Shown here: positions 16,601 to 28,343 of the stretch, piece after piece
Numbering within the stretch: position 1 is the first letter of the stretch
Layout of the letters: every line of letters begins with the position of its first letter
Source: Rothia sp. HMSC078H08
Lineage (GTDB): Bacteria; Actinomycetota; Actinomycetes; Actinomycetales; Micrococcaceae
DNA length: 64,000 nucleotides
Assembly (NCBI RefSeq): GCF_001808955.1
Contig: NZ_KV795235.1
Location: 84,844 to 148,843 of the forward strand
Reading direction: 5' to 3'
Made by a program: the position numbers and the translations under genes
The notes under the pieces: model-generated
Database searches by the model: none
Told to the model about the DNA's origin: nothing
What the model saw: only the letters and a program-made list of their open reading frames with translations

Positions 16601-17914
16601 ATGACTCACCCTCAGCAGCCTGCCGAACCGCTTTACTGCCCGCCCTGCGCTCCCGGCCAGGTGGAACGTAGCGCCACGATTGATCTTGACGCGCTGGAAT
16701 ATAATGTGCGCCGACTCAAGGAACTCATTGGCGACCGCGTGCTCATTGCAGTGATTAAGGCGGATGCGTACGGTCACGGCGCGTACCCGGTGGCACGTTC
16801 GGCTATTGCAGCCGGCGCTGACCTGCTGGGTGTGGTGCACGTGAACGAGGCGCTGGAACTGCGTGCTGACGGTATTGATGCGCCGCTCATGGCGTGGCTG
16901 CACACCCCCTCCACCGATTTTGAGGCTGCACTGCAGGAGAAGATTCGTCTGGGTGTTTCCGGTTGGGACCTGGAGGCGGTTGCCGCCGCCGCTGAATGCA
17001 CCGGCGAGCGCGCTATCGTGCATCTGAAGGCTGATACCGGTCTGGGCCGTAACGGTGCCACCGCGGCGGATTGGCCTGCGCTGGTGGCTCGCGCCGCTTC
17101 CCTGGAGGATGCCGGTCTGATTACGGTTGAGGGTATTTTTAGCCACCTGGCGGTTGCGGATGAGCCGACCCGCGCCGAGACTGCGCAGCAGGTCGATACT
17201 TTGGATACTTTTGTGGCTCAGGCTCGTGAGGCTGGCCTGGCCCCGAAGATCGTGCATTTGGCGAACTCCCCGGCGACCCTGACCGCCTCGCTGGAGGGCT
17301 GGGACACTGAGGAGCGTCTGCTCGGTGACGGCGTGCGTTGCGGCCTCGCGCTGTACGGTCTTTCCCCGCTGCCGGAGGTGACCGCTGAAGACCTGGGGTT
17401 GAAGCCCGTCATGACGGTGGGCAGCTACATTGCCGCCGTGAAGGAAGTTCCTGCAGGTCAGGGTGTTTCCTACGGTCTGCGCTACCACACTCCCAAGGCA
17501 ACCACCCTGGCGCTTGTGCCGCTCGGCTACGCTGACGGTGTGCCGCGCATTGCGGAGAACGCGCCGGTGCGCATCTACCCGGGCGCGCAGAACGTGGAGA
17601 ACGGCTCCGTGCCTAATAACGCGGAGGGTACGACCTACCGCGTGGTTGGCCGCGTCGCCATGGACCAGATGGTCGTTGACCTGGGCGAACCCGGCCTGAG
17701 CGATCCCGCCCTGGGGTACCTGGGCGCGCCCGCCATCCTTTTTGGCGCTGGCGAGAACCCGCCCGTAGAGGAGTGGGCTGAAGCGGCGCAGACCATTAAC
17801 TACGAAATCGTGACCCGTATTTCTCCCCGTGTGGAGCGCCTCTACGTCGGCGGCTCCTGGGTTGAAGCTGAGCTGAACGAGCTGTGGGGCACCGGCGAGG
17901 AACAGGAGGGCTAA
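16601..17914 (+). CDS. alr: alanine racemase
   Basis: PLP enzyme making D-alanine for peptidoglycan. The 437-residue protein has the PLP lysine in AVIKADAYGHGAYP (K53), the TIM-barrel blocks HLKADTGLGRNG and FSHLAVADEP, HLANSPATL, and the RCGLALYGLSP segment. The second catalytic tyrosine lies in GVSYGLRY, and GYADGVPR and GRVAMDQMVVD fall in the C-terminal beta domain. Two inserts (NVENGSVPNNAEGT and the tail after VERLY) make it longer than usual. ATG start with GAAGGA upstream. Its stop overlaps the tsaE start by one base, so it leads the alr-tsaE-tsaB-rimI set. Confidence 0.96.
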   Translation: MTHPQQPAEPLYCPPCAPGQVERSATIDLDALEYNVRRLKELIGDRVLIAVIKADAYGHGAYPVARSAIAAGADLLGVVHVNEALELRADGIDAPLMAWLHTPSTDFEAALQEKIRLGVSGWDLEAVAAAAECTGERAIVHLKADTGLGRNGATAADWPALVARAASLEDAGLITVEGIFSHLAVADEPTRAETAQQVDTLDTFVAQAREAGLAPKIVHLANSPATLTASLEGWDTEERLLGDGVRCGLALYGLSPLPEVTAEDLGLKPVMTVGSYIAAVKEVPAGQGVSYGLRYHTPKATTLALVPLGYADGVPRIAENAPVRIYPGAQNVENGSVPNNAEGTTYRVVGRVAMDQMVVDLGEPGLSDPALGYLGAPAILFGAGENPPVEEWAEAAQTINYEIVTRISPRVERLYVGGSWVEAELNELWGTGEEQEG

Positions 17915-18513
17915 TGAGCGCTGAATACATTTCTGCCGCCCTCGACCTGGACGTGACCGGCCCCGACCATACGCGCCGCCTGGCGCTCACCCTGGCGCAG
18001 CACCTGAACGCCGGGGACGTACTACTCCTCTCGGGCGAGCTCGGCGCGGGCAAGACCACGTTCACCCGCTCCCTGGGCGAAGGCCTGGGCGTGCGCGAAG
18101 GTGTTATCTCACCGACCTTCGTGCTCTCGCGCGTGCACCCAAACCTGCCGGACGGCCCCCGCCCCGGCGGCCCCGACCTGGTGCACGTGGACGCCTACCG
18201 CCTCTCCAGTGCCGAAGAGCTCGACGACCTGGACCTGGAGTTCTCCCTGCCGCGCTCGGTGACCGTCATCGAGTGGGGCCGCGATAAGGCTGAGCATCTG
18301 AGCGATTCCCGCCTGGAGCTGGACTTCACCCGTCTGACTGGTGCGGATGCGCGCTTTGCCTACTCGGGTGCCGAAGAGTTCAGCTGGGACGACGAAGACG
18401 AAAGTGACGAGGACGCGGACACCCCCGAACCTCGCCTGCTGCGGGTGCGCGCCTTCGGCCCCCGCTGGGAGCACGCTTTCGACGCTCTGAAAGAGGCCCT
18501 GCAGAGCGCCTAG
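17914..18513 (+). CDS. tsaE: tRNA t6A biosynthesis ATPase TsaE
   Basis: TsaE is the ATPase of the TsaB-TsaD-TsaE complex that forms N6-threonylcarbamoyladenosine at position 37 of ANN-decoding tRNAs. 199 residues. Walker A is SGELGAGKTTFTRSLGEGLG (K47), switch region SPTFVLSRVH, then HVDAYRLSSAEELDDLDLE and VTVIEWGRDKAEHL as expected. A C-terminal acidic extension (DDEDESDEDADTPEP) is longer than in E. coli. ATG start overlaps the alr stop (TAATG) with AGGAGGG upstream, showing translational coupling. Confidence 0.95.
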   Translation: MSAEYISAALDLDVTGPDHTRRLALTLAQHLNAGDVLLLSGELGAGKTTFTRSLGEGLGVREGVISPTFVLSRVHPNLPDGPRPGGPDLVHVDAYRLSSAEELDDLDLEFSLPRSVTVIEWGRDKAEHLSDSRLELDFTRLTGADARFAYSGAEEFSWDDEDESDEDADTPEPRLLRVRAFGPRWEHAFDALKEALQSA

Positions 18514-18524
18514 AGCCCGCGCGT

Positions 18525-18530
18525 TAGAAT
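18525..18530 (+). promoter_or_regulatory. candidate -10 element for an internal leaderless tsaB promoter
   Basis: TAGAAT is 6 bases before the tsaB GTG. tsaB may thus be expressed both by read-through from alr-tsaE and from its own leaderless promoter. Confidence 0.4.
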
Positions 18531-18536
18531 GATAGG

Positions 18537-19355
18537 GTGCTAGTACTTGCCCTTGATTCATCCGCCACCGCATCTGTGGCGCTCGCCCGTGTGCACGGCT
18601 CCGAAGCCGGTGCGTCCTTCGAAATCCTCGCCCGCTACGAGAGCGAAGATACCCGCTCCCATGCCGAGGTGATGGGACCCTACGCGCGGGCTGCCCTGCA
18701 GGACGCTGGCGTGCGCGGCGAAGACTTGGATGCGATTCTGACCGGTACCGGTCCGGGACCTTTTACGGGTCTGCGTGCCGGTATCGTTACTGCGCGCGCT
18801 CTGGGTTTTGCCTGGTCGGTGCCGGTGTACGGCATGATGAGCTTGACCGCCCTGGCTGAGCGCGCTGTATCCGGTGCGGCTGCCGGGGAAGCAGGCGCAG
18901 TTGCCGAGGAAGAGAACGTAGAACGAGCGTTCGCCTCTGCTGAAGGTGCTGAACTGCTCGTACTCTCCGACGCGCGCCGCCGCGAAGTCTACTCCGCCCG
19001 CTACTGCGTGAACGCCGAAGGCTACAGCCTGGTGGACGGCCCGAACGTATGCCCCGCCTCCGAAATTCTGCCCGGTGGGGGCCCCTCCTACGCCTACGGT
19101 TACGGTGCTGGCCTGTACACCGAGGCCCTCGAAGAGCACGGCTGGACCATCGTTGATTCTGCCCGCGAGGTTCACCCGCACGCCGAGTACCTAGTTGCCG
19201 CCGCGGCACGCCTGGGCGTAGAGAACCTGAGCGAGGACACCTCCGCCCAGTACCTGCGCGACTCAGACGCAAAGGTCCCCGCCGCAATGCTCGCCCGCCA
19301 GCAGAAGCAGGCCGCGCAGGCAGCTGCACAGACTGCCGCGCAGAAGGAGAACTAA
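18537..19355 (+). CDS. tsaB: tRNA t6A biosynthesis protein TsaB
   Basis: TsaB is the ASKHA-fold scaffold partner of TsaD in t6A formation. The 272-residue product starts MLVLALDSSATASVAL and has the family block ILTGTGPGPFTGLRAGIVTA, then LSDARRREVYSARY in the middle. The C-terminal part is Ala/Gln-rich (KQAAQAAAQTAAQKEN) and extends beyond the E. coli protein. GTG start is set by the conserved N-terminal strand. The gene follows tsaE by 23 bases and abuts rimI. Confidence 0.94.
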   Translation: MLVLALDSSATASVALARVHGSEAGASFEILARYESEDTRSHAEVMGPYARAALQDAGVRGEDLDAILTGTGPGPFTGLRAGIVTARALGFAWSVPVYGMMSLTALAERAVSGAAAGEAGAVAEEENVERAFASAEGAELLVLSDARRREVYSARYCVNAEGYSLVDGPNVCPASEILPGGGPSYAYGYGAGLYTEALEEHGWTIVDSAREVHPHAEYLVAAAARLGVENLSEDTSAQYLRDSDAKVPAAMLARQQKQAAQAAAQTAAQKEN

Positions 19356-19865
19356 ATGAGCGCTACCGAAAATATCGTGCGAGACGACCTAGCACAGGGT
19401 GCCCGCCTGCGCATTGCCGAACTTGCCGACGTGCAGACCATGCACCGCATGGAAACCACACTGTTCCCCGCCGACGCCTGGCACATCGACATGTTCCTCG
19501 AAGAGCTGACCCACCCGACCCGAACCTACTACATGCTCGAACTGCCTGCAGAAGGTTCGGAAGATAACGAGGGCAGCTGGCGCGCCATCGGCTACTGCGG
19601 AACCATGGTCGTAGCCGACACCGCCGACGTTCAGACCATCGGCGTGCTCCCCGAGTACGAGGGTCACGGCTTCGGTCGCGCCATGCTCGAGCAGATGCAC
19701 GAGCGCGCCCGCGAGCAGGGAGCCGAGCGTATCCTGCTGGAGGTGCGTGCCGACAACCCGCGCGCCCAGCGCCTCTACGAACGCAACGGCTACCGTGCGA
19801 TTCACGTACGCCGCGGCTACTACGATGACGGAACCGACGCCATCATTATGGAATGCACGTTCTAA
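19356..19865 (+). CDS. rimI: ribosomal protein alanine N-acetyltransferase family protein (GNAT)
   Basis: GNAT acetyltransferase, 169 residues, conventionally named RimI (acetylates the N-terminus of ribosomal protein S18 in E. coli). The acetyl-CoA loop is GVLPEYEGHGFGRAMLEQM, followed by RILLEVRADNPRAQRLYERN and GYRAIHVRRGYY, which is the classic RimI C-terminal pattern. AAGGAGA lies upstream of the ATG, which directly follows the tsaB stop. In many Actinobacteria rimI sits between tsaB and tsaD as here; its true substrate in this group is not certain. Confidence 0.9.
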   Translation: MSATENIVRDDLAQGARLRIAELADVQTMHRMETTLFPADAWHIDMFLEELTHPTRTYYMLELPAEGSEDNEGSWRAIGYCGTMVVADTADVQTIGVLPEYEGHGFGRAMLEQMHERAREQGAERILLEVRADNPRAQRLYERNGYRAIHVRRGYYDDGTDAIIMECTF

Positions 19866-20009
19866 ATAGTCCGTGGAGCTAAACGGCAATCCCCGCACTA
19901 GGGGCAAGCTTCCACCGCCCTCTACATCGCAGTATCCCTACAACACAGCATCCCTACATCACTGCAACTAGAAGCACTACGCGCAGACAGCGCAACAGAA
20001 AGATGAACT

Positions 20010-21110
20010 ATGAGCACTCGCGAACCCCTCGTTCTGGGCATCGAATCCTCCTGCGACGAGACCGGAATCGGCATTGTGCACGGTGCACAGCTGCTCAGCA
20101 ACACCATCTCCTCCTCCATGGAAGAGCACGTGCGCTTTGGCGGCGTGATCCCCGAAATCGCCTCCCGCGCTCACCTGGACGCCATGATTCCCGCCCTCAA
20201 AGCGGCACTTGCCGAAGCGGACATCACCCTCGATCAGGTGGACGCCATCGCCGTGACCGCGGGTCCCGGTCTGGCCGGTGCCCTCATGGTGGGTGTTTCC
20301 GCGGCAAAGGCGCTCGCCATCGCCACCGGCAAGCCCCTCTACGGCATTAACCACCTGGTCGCGCACGTTGGCGTTGGCCTGCTCGAGGACAACGGCACCG
20401 AGGACGGCTCCGACCTGCTGGCCAACGCCGGCTCGGGCGGCCTGGGCGCGCTTCTGGTCTCTGGTGGTCACACCGAAATCCTGCAGGTGCGCGACATTAC
20501 CTCCGATGTGCGCCTGCTCGGCGCAACCCTGGATGACGCCGCCGGCGAGGCCTACGACAAGGTCGCCCGCCTGCTCGGCTTGGATTACCCGGGTGGCCCC
20601 GCCATCGACCGCGCCGCCGCGCAAGGTAACCGCAACGCCTTCGTGTTCCCGCGCGGCCTGTCGAACCGCAAATTCATGGGCACCGCCGAGAACCCCGGAG
20701 AGCATCGCTACGACTTCTCCTTCTCGGGCCTGAAGACCGCAGTGGCGCGCGTGATTGAGAGCTTCGAAGCCGCCGGTGAAGAGATCCCTGTTGCTGATAT
20801 CGCCGCCTCCTTCCAAGAAGCGGTCGTGGACGTCATCACCAAGAAGGCGATGCTCGCCTGCCGCGAGCAGGGCATGAAGACCCTGCTACTCGGCGGTGGC
20901 GTGGCGGCAAACTCGCGTCTGCGCGAGCTGCTGGCCGCCCGATGCGCCTCCGAGGGTGTGCGCCTAATCATTCCGAAGTTCACCCTGTGCACCGACAACG
21001 GCGCGATGGTTGCCGCCCTGGGCGCCCGCCTGGTCGCCGCGGGCCGCGAGCCCTCGGGCGTGGACTTCACGACGGACTCCTCGCTGCCGGTGACCACCGT
21101 CTGCTTCTAA
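20010..21110 (+). CDS. tsaD: tRNA N6-threonylcarbamoyladenosine transferase TsaD
   Basis: Catalytic subunit of the t6A complex; an ASKHA-fold metalloenzyme that transfers the threonylcarbamoyl group to A37. 366 residues. Motifs in order: [56 protein letters not shown] (metal histidines), [45 protein letters not shown] and the late metal aspartate in [16 protein letters not shown] start by homology with a weak AGAAAGA upstream. It lies 144 bases after rimI in a stretch with no other feature. Confidence 0.97.
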   Translation: MSTREPLVLGIESSCDETGIGIVHGAQLLSNTISSSMEEHVRFGGVIPEIASRAHLDAMIPALKAALAEADITLDQVDAIAVTAGPGLAGALMVGVSAAKALAIATGKPLYGINHLVAHVGVGLLEDNGTEDGSDLLANAGSGGLGALLVSGGHTEILQVRDITSDVRLLGATLDDAAGEAYDKVARLLGLDYPGGPAIDRAAAQGNRNAFVFPRGLSNRKFMGTAENPGEHRYDFSFSGLKTAVARVIESFEAAGEEIPVADIAASFQEAVVDVITKKAMLACREQGMKTLLLGGGVAANSRLRELLAARCASEGVRLIIPKFTLCTDNGAMVAALGARLVAAGREPSGVDFTTDSSLPVTTVCF

Positions 21111-21137
21111 ACTGCCTGCTTCTAAAAAAGCTCGTAG

Positions 21138-21180
21138 AAATGCCTCGGCACAGTCTCATGATGACTGCGCCGAGGCATTT
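21138..21180. terminator. bidirectional terminator between tsaD and the GCS2-type ligase
   Basis: Arms AAATGCCTCGGC-CAGTC and GACTG-GCCGAGGCATTT, with T-rich flanks on both strands; the two genes converge here. Confidence 0.85.
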
Positions 21181-21210
21181 TACGTATCTAAGTTTTCTTC
21201 CCGCGAGGGG

Positions 21211-22359
21211 TTAGCGCAGCGCTCGCGCACGAGACTGCGCGGCCACATCCAGTGCCACCTCACGCATCGAGCCGGTGCGCTCGAACACTGCACGCTGGCG
21301 GTCGGCTCCCGTACCTTCCGCAAGGATGCGGCGCACCTGTGCCAGCTCCACCTCGCAGTCCAGGTCGCGGGCCACCGGCTCCAGCTCGGGCAGCAGCAGT
21401 TCAAAGTCCTCGCGCAAGGTGCGCTGCTCCGGCGCGTTGGAAACCACGATCTTTGCGTCCAGGCCGTAGCGGGCCACGCGCCACTTATTCTCCTGCGCGT
21501 GCCAGGGGGCCAGCACCTCGGGCTTGTCGCCGGCCTCAATGCGGCGGGAGAAGTACTCCACCAGGCACTGGGTGAACGCCACAACCGCGGCAACATCCGG
21601 CAGGGAGGCCAGGCCGTCGCAATAGCGCATCTCAATGGTGCCGTAGCGCGGAACCGGGCGCACATCCCAGCGGTCCTCACTCGGGTCGTTAATCACGTCG
21701 GTCGCCACCAGTGAATCCAGGTACTCGCTGTACTGCTCCCAGGTGTCGAAGTGGAAGGGCAGGCCGTTGGTCGGCAGCTGCTGGTAGAGCTGGGTGCGGT
21801 GCGAGGCGTAACCGGTGTCGATGCCCTCCCAGTATGGGGAGGAGCAGGAGAGCGCCAGCAGGTGCGGCCCGTAGTTGGTGAGCGCGTCAACGAGCGGCAG
21901 AACCTTATCGCGAGAATCCACACCCACGTGCACGTGCACGCCGTAGATGACCATGTGGCGGCCCCAATACTGGGCGCGCTCCACGACGCGCCGATAGCGT
22001 TCTTTGGCCACGACGGGCTGCTCGGACCAGCGGGAGAACGGGTGCGTGCCCGCCGGGTAGAACTCGATACCCAGCCCGTCGGTAATCTCGCGAATGGTGT
22101 CGGTCAACTCCTGCAGCTGGCGGCAGGCCTGCGCCACGGTCGTGCAGACGCCGGTGATGACCTCGATGGTGTTCTCCAGGAATTCCCCGGTCACGTGCGC
22201 CCGGTCGGAGGCGGGCTCAAGCAGCTCGGGGCGGCGCTCGCGCAGGATGGATAGCACCTCGCTGGCGCGCTGGGTCAGTGCGCCGCTTTCACGGTCGATA
22301 AGCGCAATCTCCCATTCCACGCCGAGAGTGGACTGCGGGGAGGTAGCAAAGTCGATCAT
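21211..22359 (-). CDS. carboxylate-amine ligase / glutamate-cysteine ligase GCS2 family (YbdK-like)
   Basis: ATP-dependent ligase of the GCS2 family, which forms gamma-glutamyl or similar amide bonds. 382 residues. Visible blocks: TLGVEWEIALIDRESGAL (metal and nucleotide-binding Glu residues), GEFLENTIEVITGVC, GTHPFSRWSEQP, VIYGVHVHVGVDSRDKVLPL, LLALSCSSPYWEGIDTGYAS, RPVPRYGTIEMRYCD and ENKWRVARYGLDAKIV. Start taken at ATG 22359 because AGGAAAGG lies just upstream; an upstream start would add 12 residues. True glutathione synthesis is not expected in a mycothiol organism, so the acceptor substrate is open. Confidence 0.85.
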   Translation of the reverse strand: MIDFATSPQSTLGVEWEIALIDRESGALTQRASEVLSILRERRPELLEPASDRAHVTGEFLENTIEVITGVCTTVAQACRQLQELTDTIREITDGLGIEFYPAGTHPFSRWSEQPVVAKERYRRVVERAQYWGRHMVIYGVHVHVGVDSRDKVLPLVDALTNYGPHLLALSCSSPYWEGIDTGYASHRTQLYQQLPTNGLPFHFDTWEQYSEYLDSLVATDVINDPSEDRWDVRPVPRYGTIEMRYCDGLASLPDVAAVVAFTQCLVEYFSRRIEAGDKPEVLAPWHAQENKWRVARYGLDAKIVVSNAPEQRTLREDFELLLPELEPVARDLDCEVELAQVRRILAEGTGADRQRAVFERTGSMREVALDVAAQSRARALR

Positions 22360-22678
22360 ATTGCCTTTCCTGCGTCTGGAAATAGGGTCGTGCATGGTGC
22401 CGACTATGGAAGTTATTATCGGTGGGCTCTGCCCGGCTGTGCGCTAGCCTGTGAGAGCTGGCTCCTTGAGGGAGTACCTCTACTAGGCCGCGTATCTTTG
22501 ATCAGGCACAGTATCTTTATCCGGCACCGTATCTAGTGTACGGTCTTGCGGTTCCCAGTGCCCTGTCGAGTGCAGAATCCGGAACGGTACCGTAATGAAT
22601 CGTCATGAACGGTAACCTGTCCTCGGGGCTGGGCAGTCAGGGTTGGGTAGCCAGGGTTGAGTAGTCAAGGCTGGTTAG
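22360..22678. other. 319-base gap with two short tandem repeats
   Basis: It holds the promoter region of the minus-strand GCS2-type gene at the left. GTATCTTTGATCAGGCACA (22492-22510) and GTATCTTTATCCGGCACC (22511-22528) are direct repeats, followed by a partial third copy. A separate 14-bp tandem repeat starts at 22626. No gene is seen. Confidence 0.5.
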
Positions 22679-22681
22679 TTA
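22626..22681. repeat. degenerate 14-bp tandem repeat, four copies
   Basis: Units GGGCTGGGCAGTCA, GGGTTGGGTAGCCA, GGGTTGAGTAGTCA and AGGCTGGTTAGTTA follow head to tail, with a partial fifth (GGGCTGG). The array runs into the stop codon of the methyltransferase gene, so it may have changed that C-terminus. Confidence 0.7.
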
Positions 22682-24163
22682 GGGCTGGCGAGGTTGGAGC
22701 GGGCGCACGTGCCAGCCGACGCGTCGTGAATCCCTACCCGAACCGATGCGGGTAAAGACCAGCGTTGCCGGACGGTACGAGGACTCCTGAGTACCCGAAG
22801 AAGAATTAGCGTTCTTTTTCTGTTTCTTCTTGGAAGGCTTAGAACCCGCAGAACCCAGTAGTCGCGCCCGCAACTGCTCCGGAACAATATCCACGCCACG
22901 CTTCTTAATAGTCAGCGCCGTAAAGCCCTGCTCACGCACCCAATGCTTCAGCTGCTTCTCCTGCAGGGGAATCTCCTCCAGCACCTCGTAGCAGGCAACC
23001 AGCGGATGCGCCACCGGCTCGGCAGAACACAGGTACGCCAGGTGCTCATCCAGCAGGTGCGCGCCAATACTCTGCGCAAACTCAGCGACCAGGTGCGAGC
23101 GCACAATCGCCGGGGCAGGCTCCAGCAGGTAATCACCGGGCTGAGGTAGGGACACCGGAACGTCAACGCTCTGCTGTGCCTCTTCCGCCGTCAAGGGGCT
23201 GCGGAAGTTCACCGCCTCGTAGGGAGGCAGTAGGGCGCAGGTTTCGGCGGTGCCTCCGGTGGATCCTTCGGTGGAGCCTTCGTTGGGGGTAGCCTCTTCC
23301 GCAGGCATCTCGCGCGCAGGGGTTTCATGCACAGAGGTCGCCGTGCGAGCCACCCCCTCCTGAGCCAGCGCGTTAAACCAGAGCACCAACTCGGCGAGGG
23401 AACCCTCCGACTGGATCCACTCCGCCTCAACGCGCGGGTTGGGGTTCGCCTCCGACGCAATATCTTCGGGTGAGGGGATGCCCTCATGCGGAAAACCGGG
23501 GCCCAACTTCACGCCCATCGGCACGCCAGTGCGCGCCAGATTCAGCACGAACGAGAACGGGGGAGAGAACGCCTCCGGATCAAAAAGACGCTCCGTCTGA
23601 GCCTTCTTCGCACCGCGCAACTCGCGGCGTGCCGGGTCCATCCACACAATGCCCACCGGCTCACCGGAAGCGTCCAGAAGTTCACCGTGCACATAATCGG
23701 TCACATCCCCCGAATACACGCGCGCCTGCGGGCAGAACTCAAGGTTCTTCGCCGCAAAAGAAGCGGTCAGCGGGTCCAACTCCACCGCAACCACGGCACC
23801 GCGATCCGCCGCATATACGGCAGAATCCGAGGCGATACCGCACCCCAAATCAGCCACCGTGCCGGCAACAGGGCGCAGACGCTGAGCGCGATAATGCGCA
23901 ATCACCGGGCGGGTCGCCTGCTCCGCAGCCTCCTGAGTCAGCATGAGCGTGCGGGCGCGCTCGCCGAACTTGGCGCGCGCACGGGTACGAGCCTGCGCCA
24001 GCGAAATAATCTGTGCAGACTCCTCGGGGCTGAAACCGCGCGAACGCAAAGAGGTAACGGCGCTGAGCGTATCCGAGCCCAGCGGGTAGAGCTCGTCGGC
24101 TGCCGCGAGCGCTTCGGCGCTGAACGGAAGCTCAGCGGCGGGAGTAAAAGGGGATGTAGGCAT
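22679..24163 (-). CDS. class I SAM-dependent methyltransferase with THUMP-like C-terminal region
   Basis: Predicted S-adenosylmethionine methyltransferase, substrate unknown (RNA is suggested by the THUMP-like part, from memory of this actinobacterial family). 494 residues. The SAM motif I is GTVADLGCGIASDSAVYAA (about 100-118), followed by VVAVELDPLTASFAAKNLEF and VWMDPARRELRGAKK. A low-complexity Glu/Thr insert (EMPAEEATPNEGSTEG) interrupts the middle; the C-terminal domain includes HWVREQGFTALTIKKRGVD and a Lys-rich stretch (KPSKKKQKKNA). I place the start at ATG 24163: TAAAAT lies 7 bases upstream, suggesting a leaderless transcript; a start three codons earlier is possible. Confidence 0.8.
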   Translation of the reverse strand: MPTSPFTPAAELPFSAEALAAADELYPLGSDTLSAVTSLRSRGFSPEESAQIISLAQARTRARAKFGERARTLMLTQEAAEQATRPVIAHYRAQRLRPVAGTVADLGCGIASDSAVYAADRGAVVAVELDPLTASFAAKNLEFCPQARVYSGDVTDYVHGELLDASGEPVGIVWMDPARRELRGAKKAQTERLFDPEAFSPPFSFVLNLARTGVPMGVKLGPGFPHEGIPSPEDIASEANPNPRVEAEWIQSEGSLAELVLWFNALAQEGVARTATSVHETPAREMPAEEATPNEGSTEGSTGGTAETCALLPPYEAVNFRSPLTAEEAQQSVDVPVSLPQPGDYLLEPAPAIVRSHLVAEFAQSIGAHLLDEHLAYLCSAEPVAHPLVACYEVLEEIPLQEKQLKHWVREQGFTALTIKKRGVDIVPEQLRARLLGSAGSKPSKKKQKKNANSSSGTQESSYRPATLVFTRIGSGRDSRRVGWHVRPLQPRQP

Positions 24164-24273
24164 GCTCCTCATTTTACGGGGTGCCGGTTTTGGTAGGTGG
24201 GGAGCCCGATTTGCCCAGCTTTTTGCTCAGCGTTCGCCTTGCGGTGAAACACCCCGGCAGAGGGGCGCTTTTC

Positions 24274-24302
24274 TTGACCGAAAGCACAGGTGAAACTAGA
24301 GT
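24274..24302 (+). promoter_or_regulatory. sigma-A-type promoter of groS with CIRCE-like half-site downstream
   Basis: TTGACC (24274-24279), exactly 17 bases, then TAGAGT (24297-24302). TAGCACTC at 24308-24315 equals the left half of a CIRCE element, but the expected right half (GAGTGCTAA nine bases on) is not there, so HrcA control is only possible, not shown. Confidence 0.6.
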
Positions 24303-24389
24303 TGAGGTAGCACTCGAGACAGTCATCGGGCGCGCCACTGCGCCGCTGTCTCGCATCAAACGTAAATCCACAACCCGGAGGAACCGATT

Positions 24390-24677
24390 ATGGCTATCAA
24401 GCCGCTGGAAGACCGCGTCGTTATCAAGATCGAACAGGCTGAGCAGACCACCGCATCCGGTCTGGTTATCCCCGAAACTGCGAAGGAAAAGCCGCAGGAA
24501 GCACGCGTTGTCGCCGTTGGTCCGGGCCGCGTGGATGAGAAGGGCAACCGCATCCCCGTAGACATCAAGGAAGGCGACGTTGTCGTGTTCTCCCGCTACG
24601 GTGGCACCGAGGTCAAGTACCAGGGCGAAGAGTACCTGATTCTCTCCGCACGCGACGTTCTGGCAATCGTCGACTAA
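24390..24677 (+). CDS. groS: co-chaperonin GroES
   Basis: Ten-kDa lid of the GroEL chaperonin, cytoplasmic. 95 residues: [20 protein letters not shown], the mobile loop [40 protein letters not shown]-like [19 protein letters not shown] and the C-terminal [23 protein letters not shown] upstream of the ATG is a good ribosome binding site. It is followed by groL after 105 bases that include a strong hairpin. Confidence 0.98.
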   Translation: MAIKPLEDRVVIKIEQAEQTTASGLVIPETAKEKPQEARVVAVGPGRVDEKGNRIPVDIKEGDVVVFSRYGGTEVKYQGEEYLILSARDVLAIVD

Positions 24678-24688
24678 TACTTTCAGAT

Positions 24689-24728
24689 GCTCATGCGCCG
24701 TACCGCTCATCCGGTACGGCGCATGAGC
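24689..24728 (+). terminator. perfect 17-bp hairpin between groS and groL
   Basis: GCTCATGCGCCGTACCG and its exact complement around a 6-base loop. The following bases (TATCATCTGCCCCTCAAATTTT) lack an immediate T-run, so it may be a partial terminator or an RNA-processing/stability hairpin that sets the groS:groL ratio. Confidence 0.65.
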
Positions 24729-24761
24729 TATCATCTGCCCCTCAAATTTTCCTTTCTGTGA

Positions 24762-28197
<3,436 letters not shown>

Positions 28198-28222
28198 TAC
28201 GCATCACCAACGATGATTCCCC

Positions 28223-28285
28223 GCATGGCGTGCACGCCATGCGCCGTTGAGCCCGCCCCATACCCGCTCGGGTATCGGGGCGGGC
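28223..28285 (+). terminator. palindrome and terminator after guaB
   Basis: A perfect 20-bp palindrome GCATGGCGTGCACGCCATGC (28223-28242) is followed by a stem GCCCGCCCC-ATACCC/GGGTAT-C-GGGGCGGGC (28251-28285). The latter is a strong terminator-type hairpin without T-run. Confidence 0.65.
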
Positions 28286-28343
28286 ATCGGCGCGAATAAC
28301 GCCCAGCGGCACCCCTCAAACCGAATTCGAAAGGATTCACCCC

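Noticed and set aside
24308..24315. CIRCE element upstream of groS
   Set aside because: Only the left half (TAGCACTC) is present; the inverted partner nine bases on is missing.
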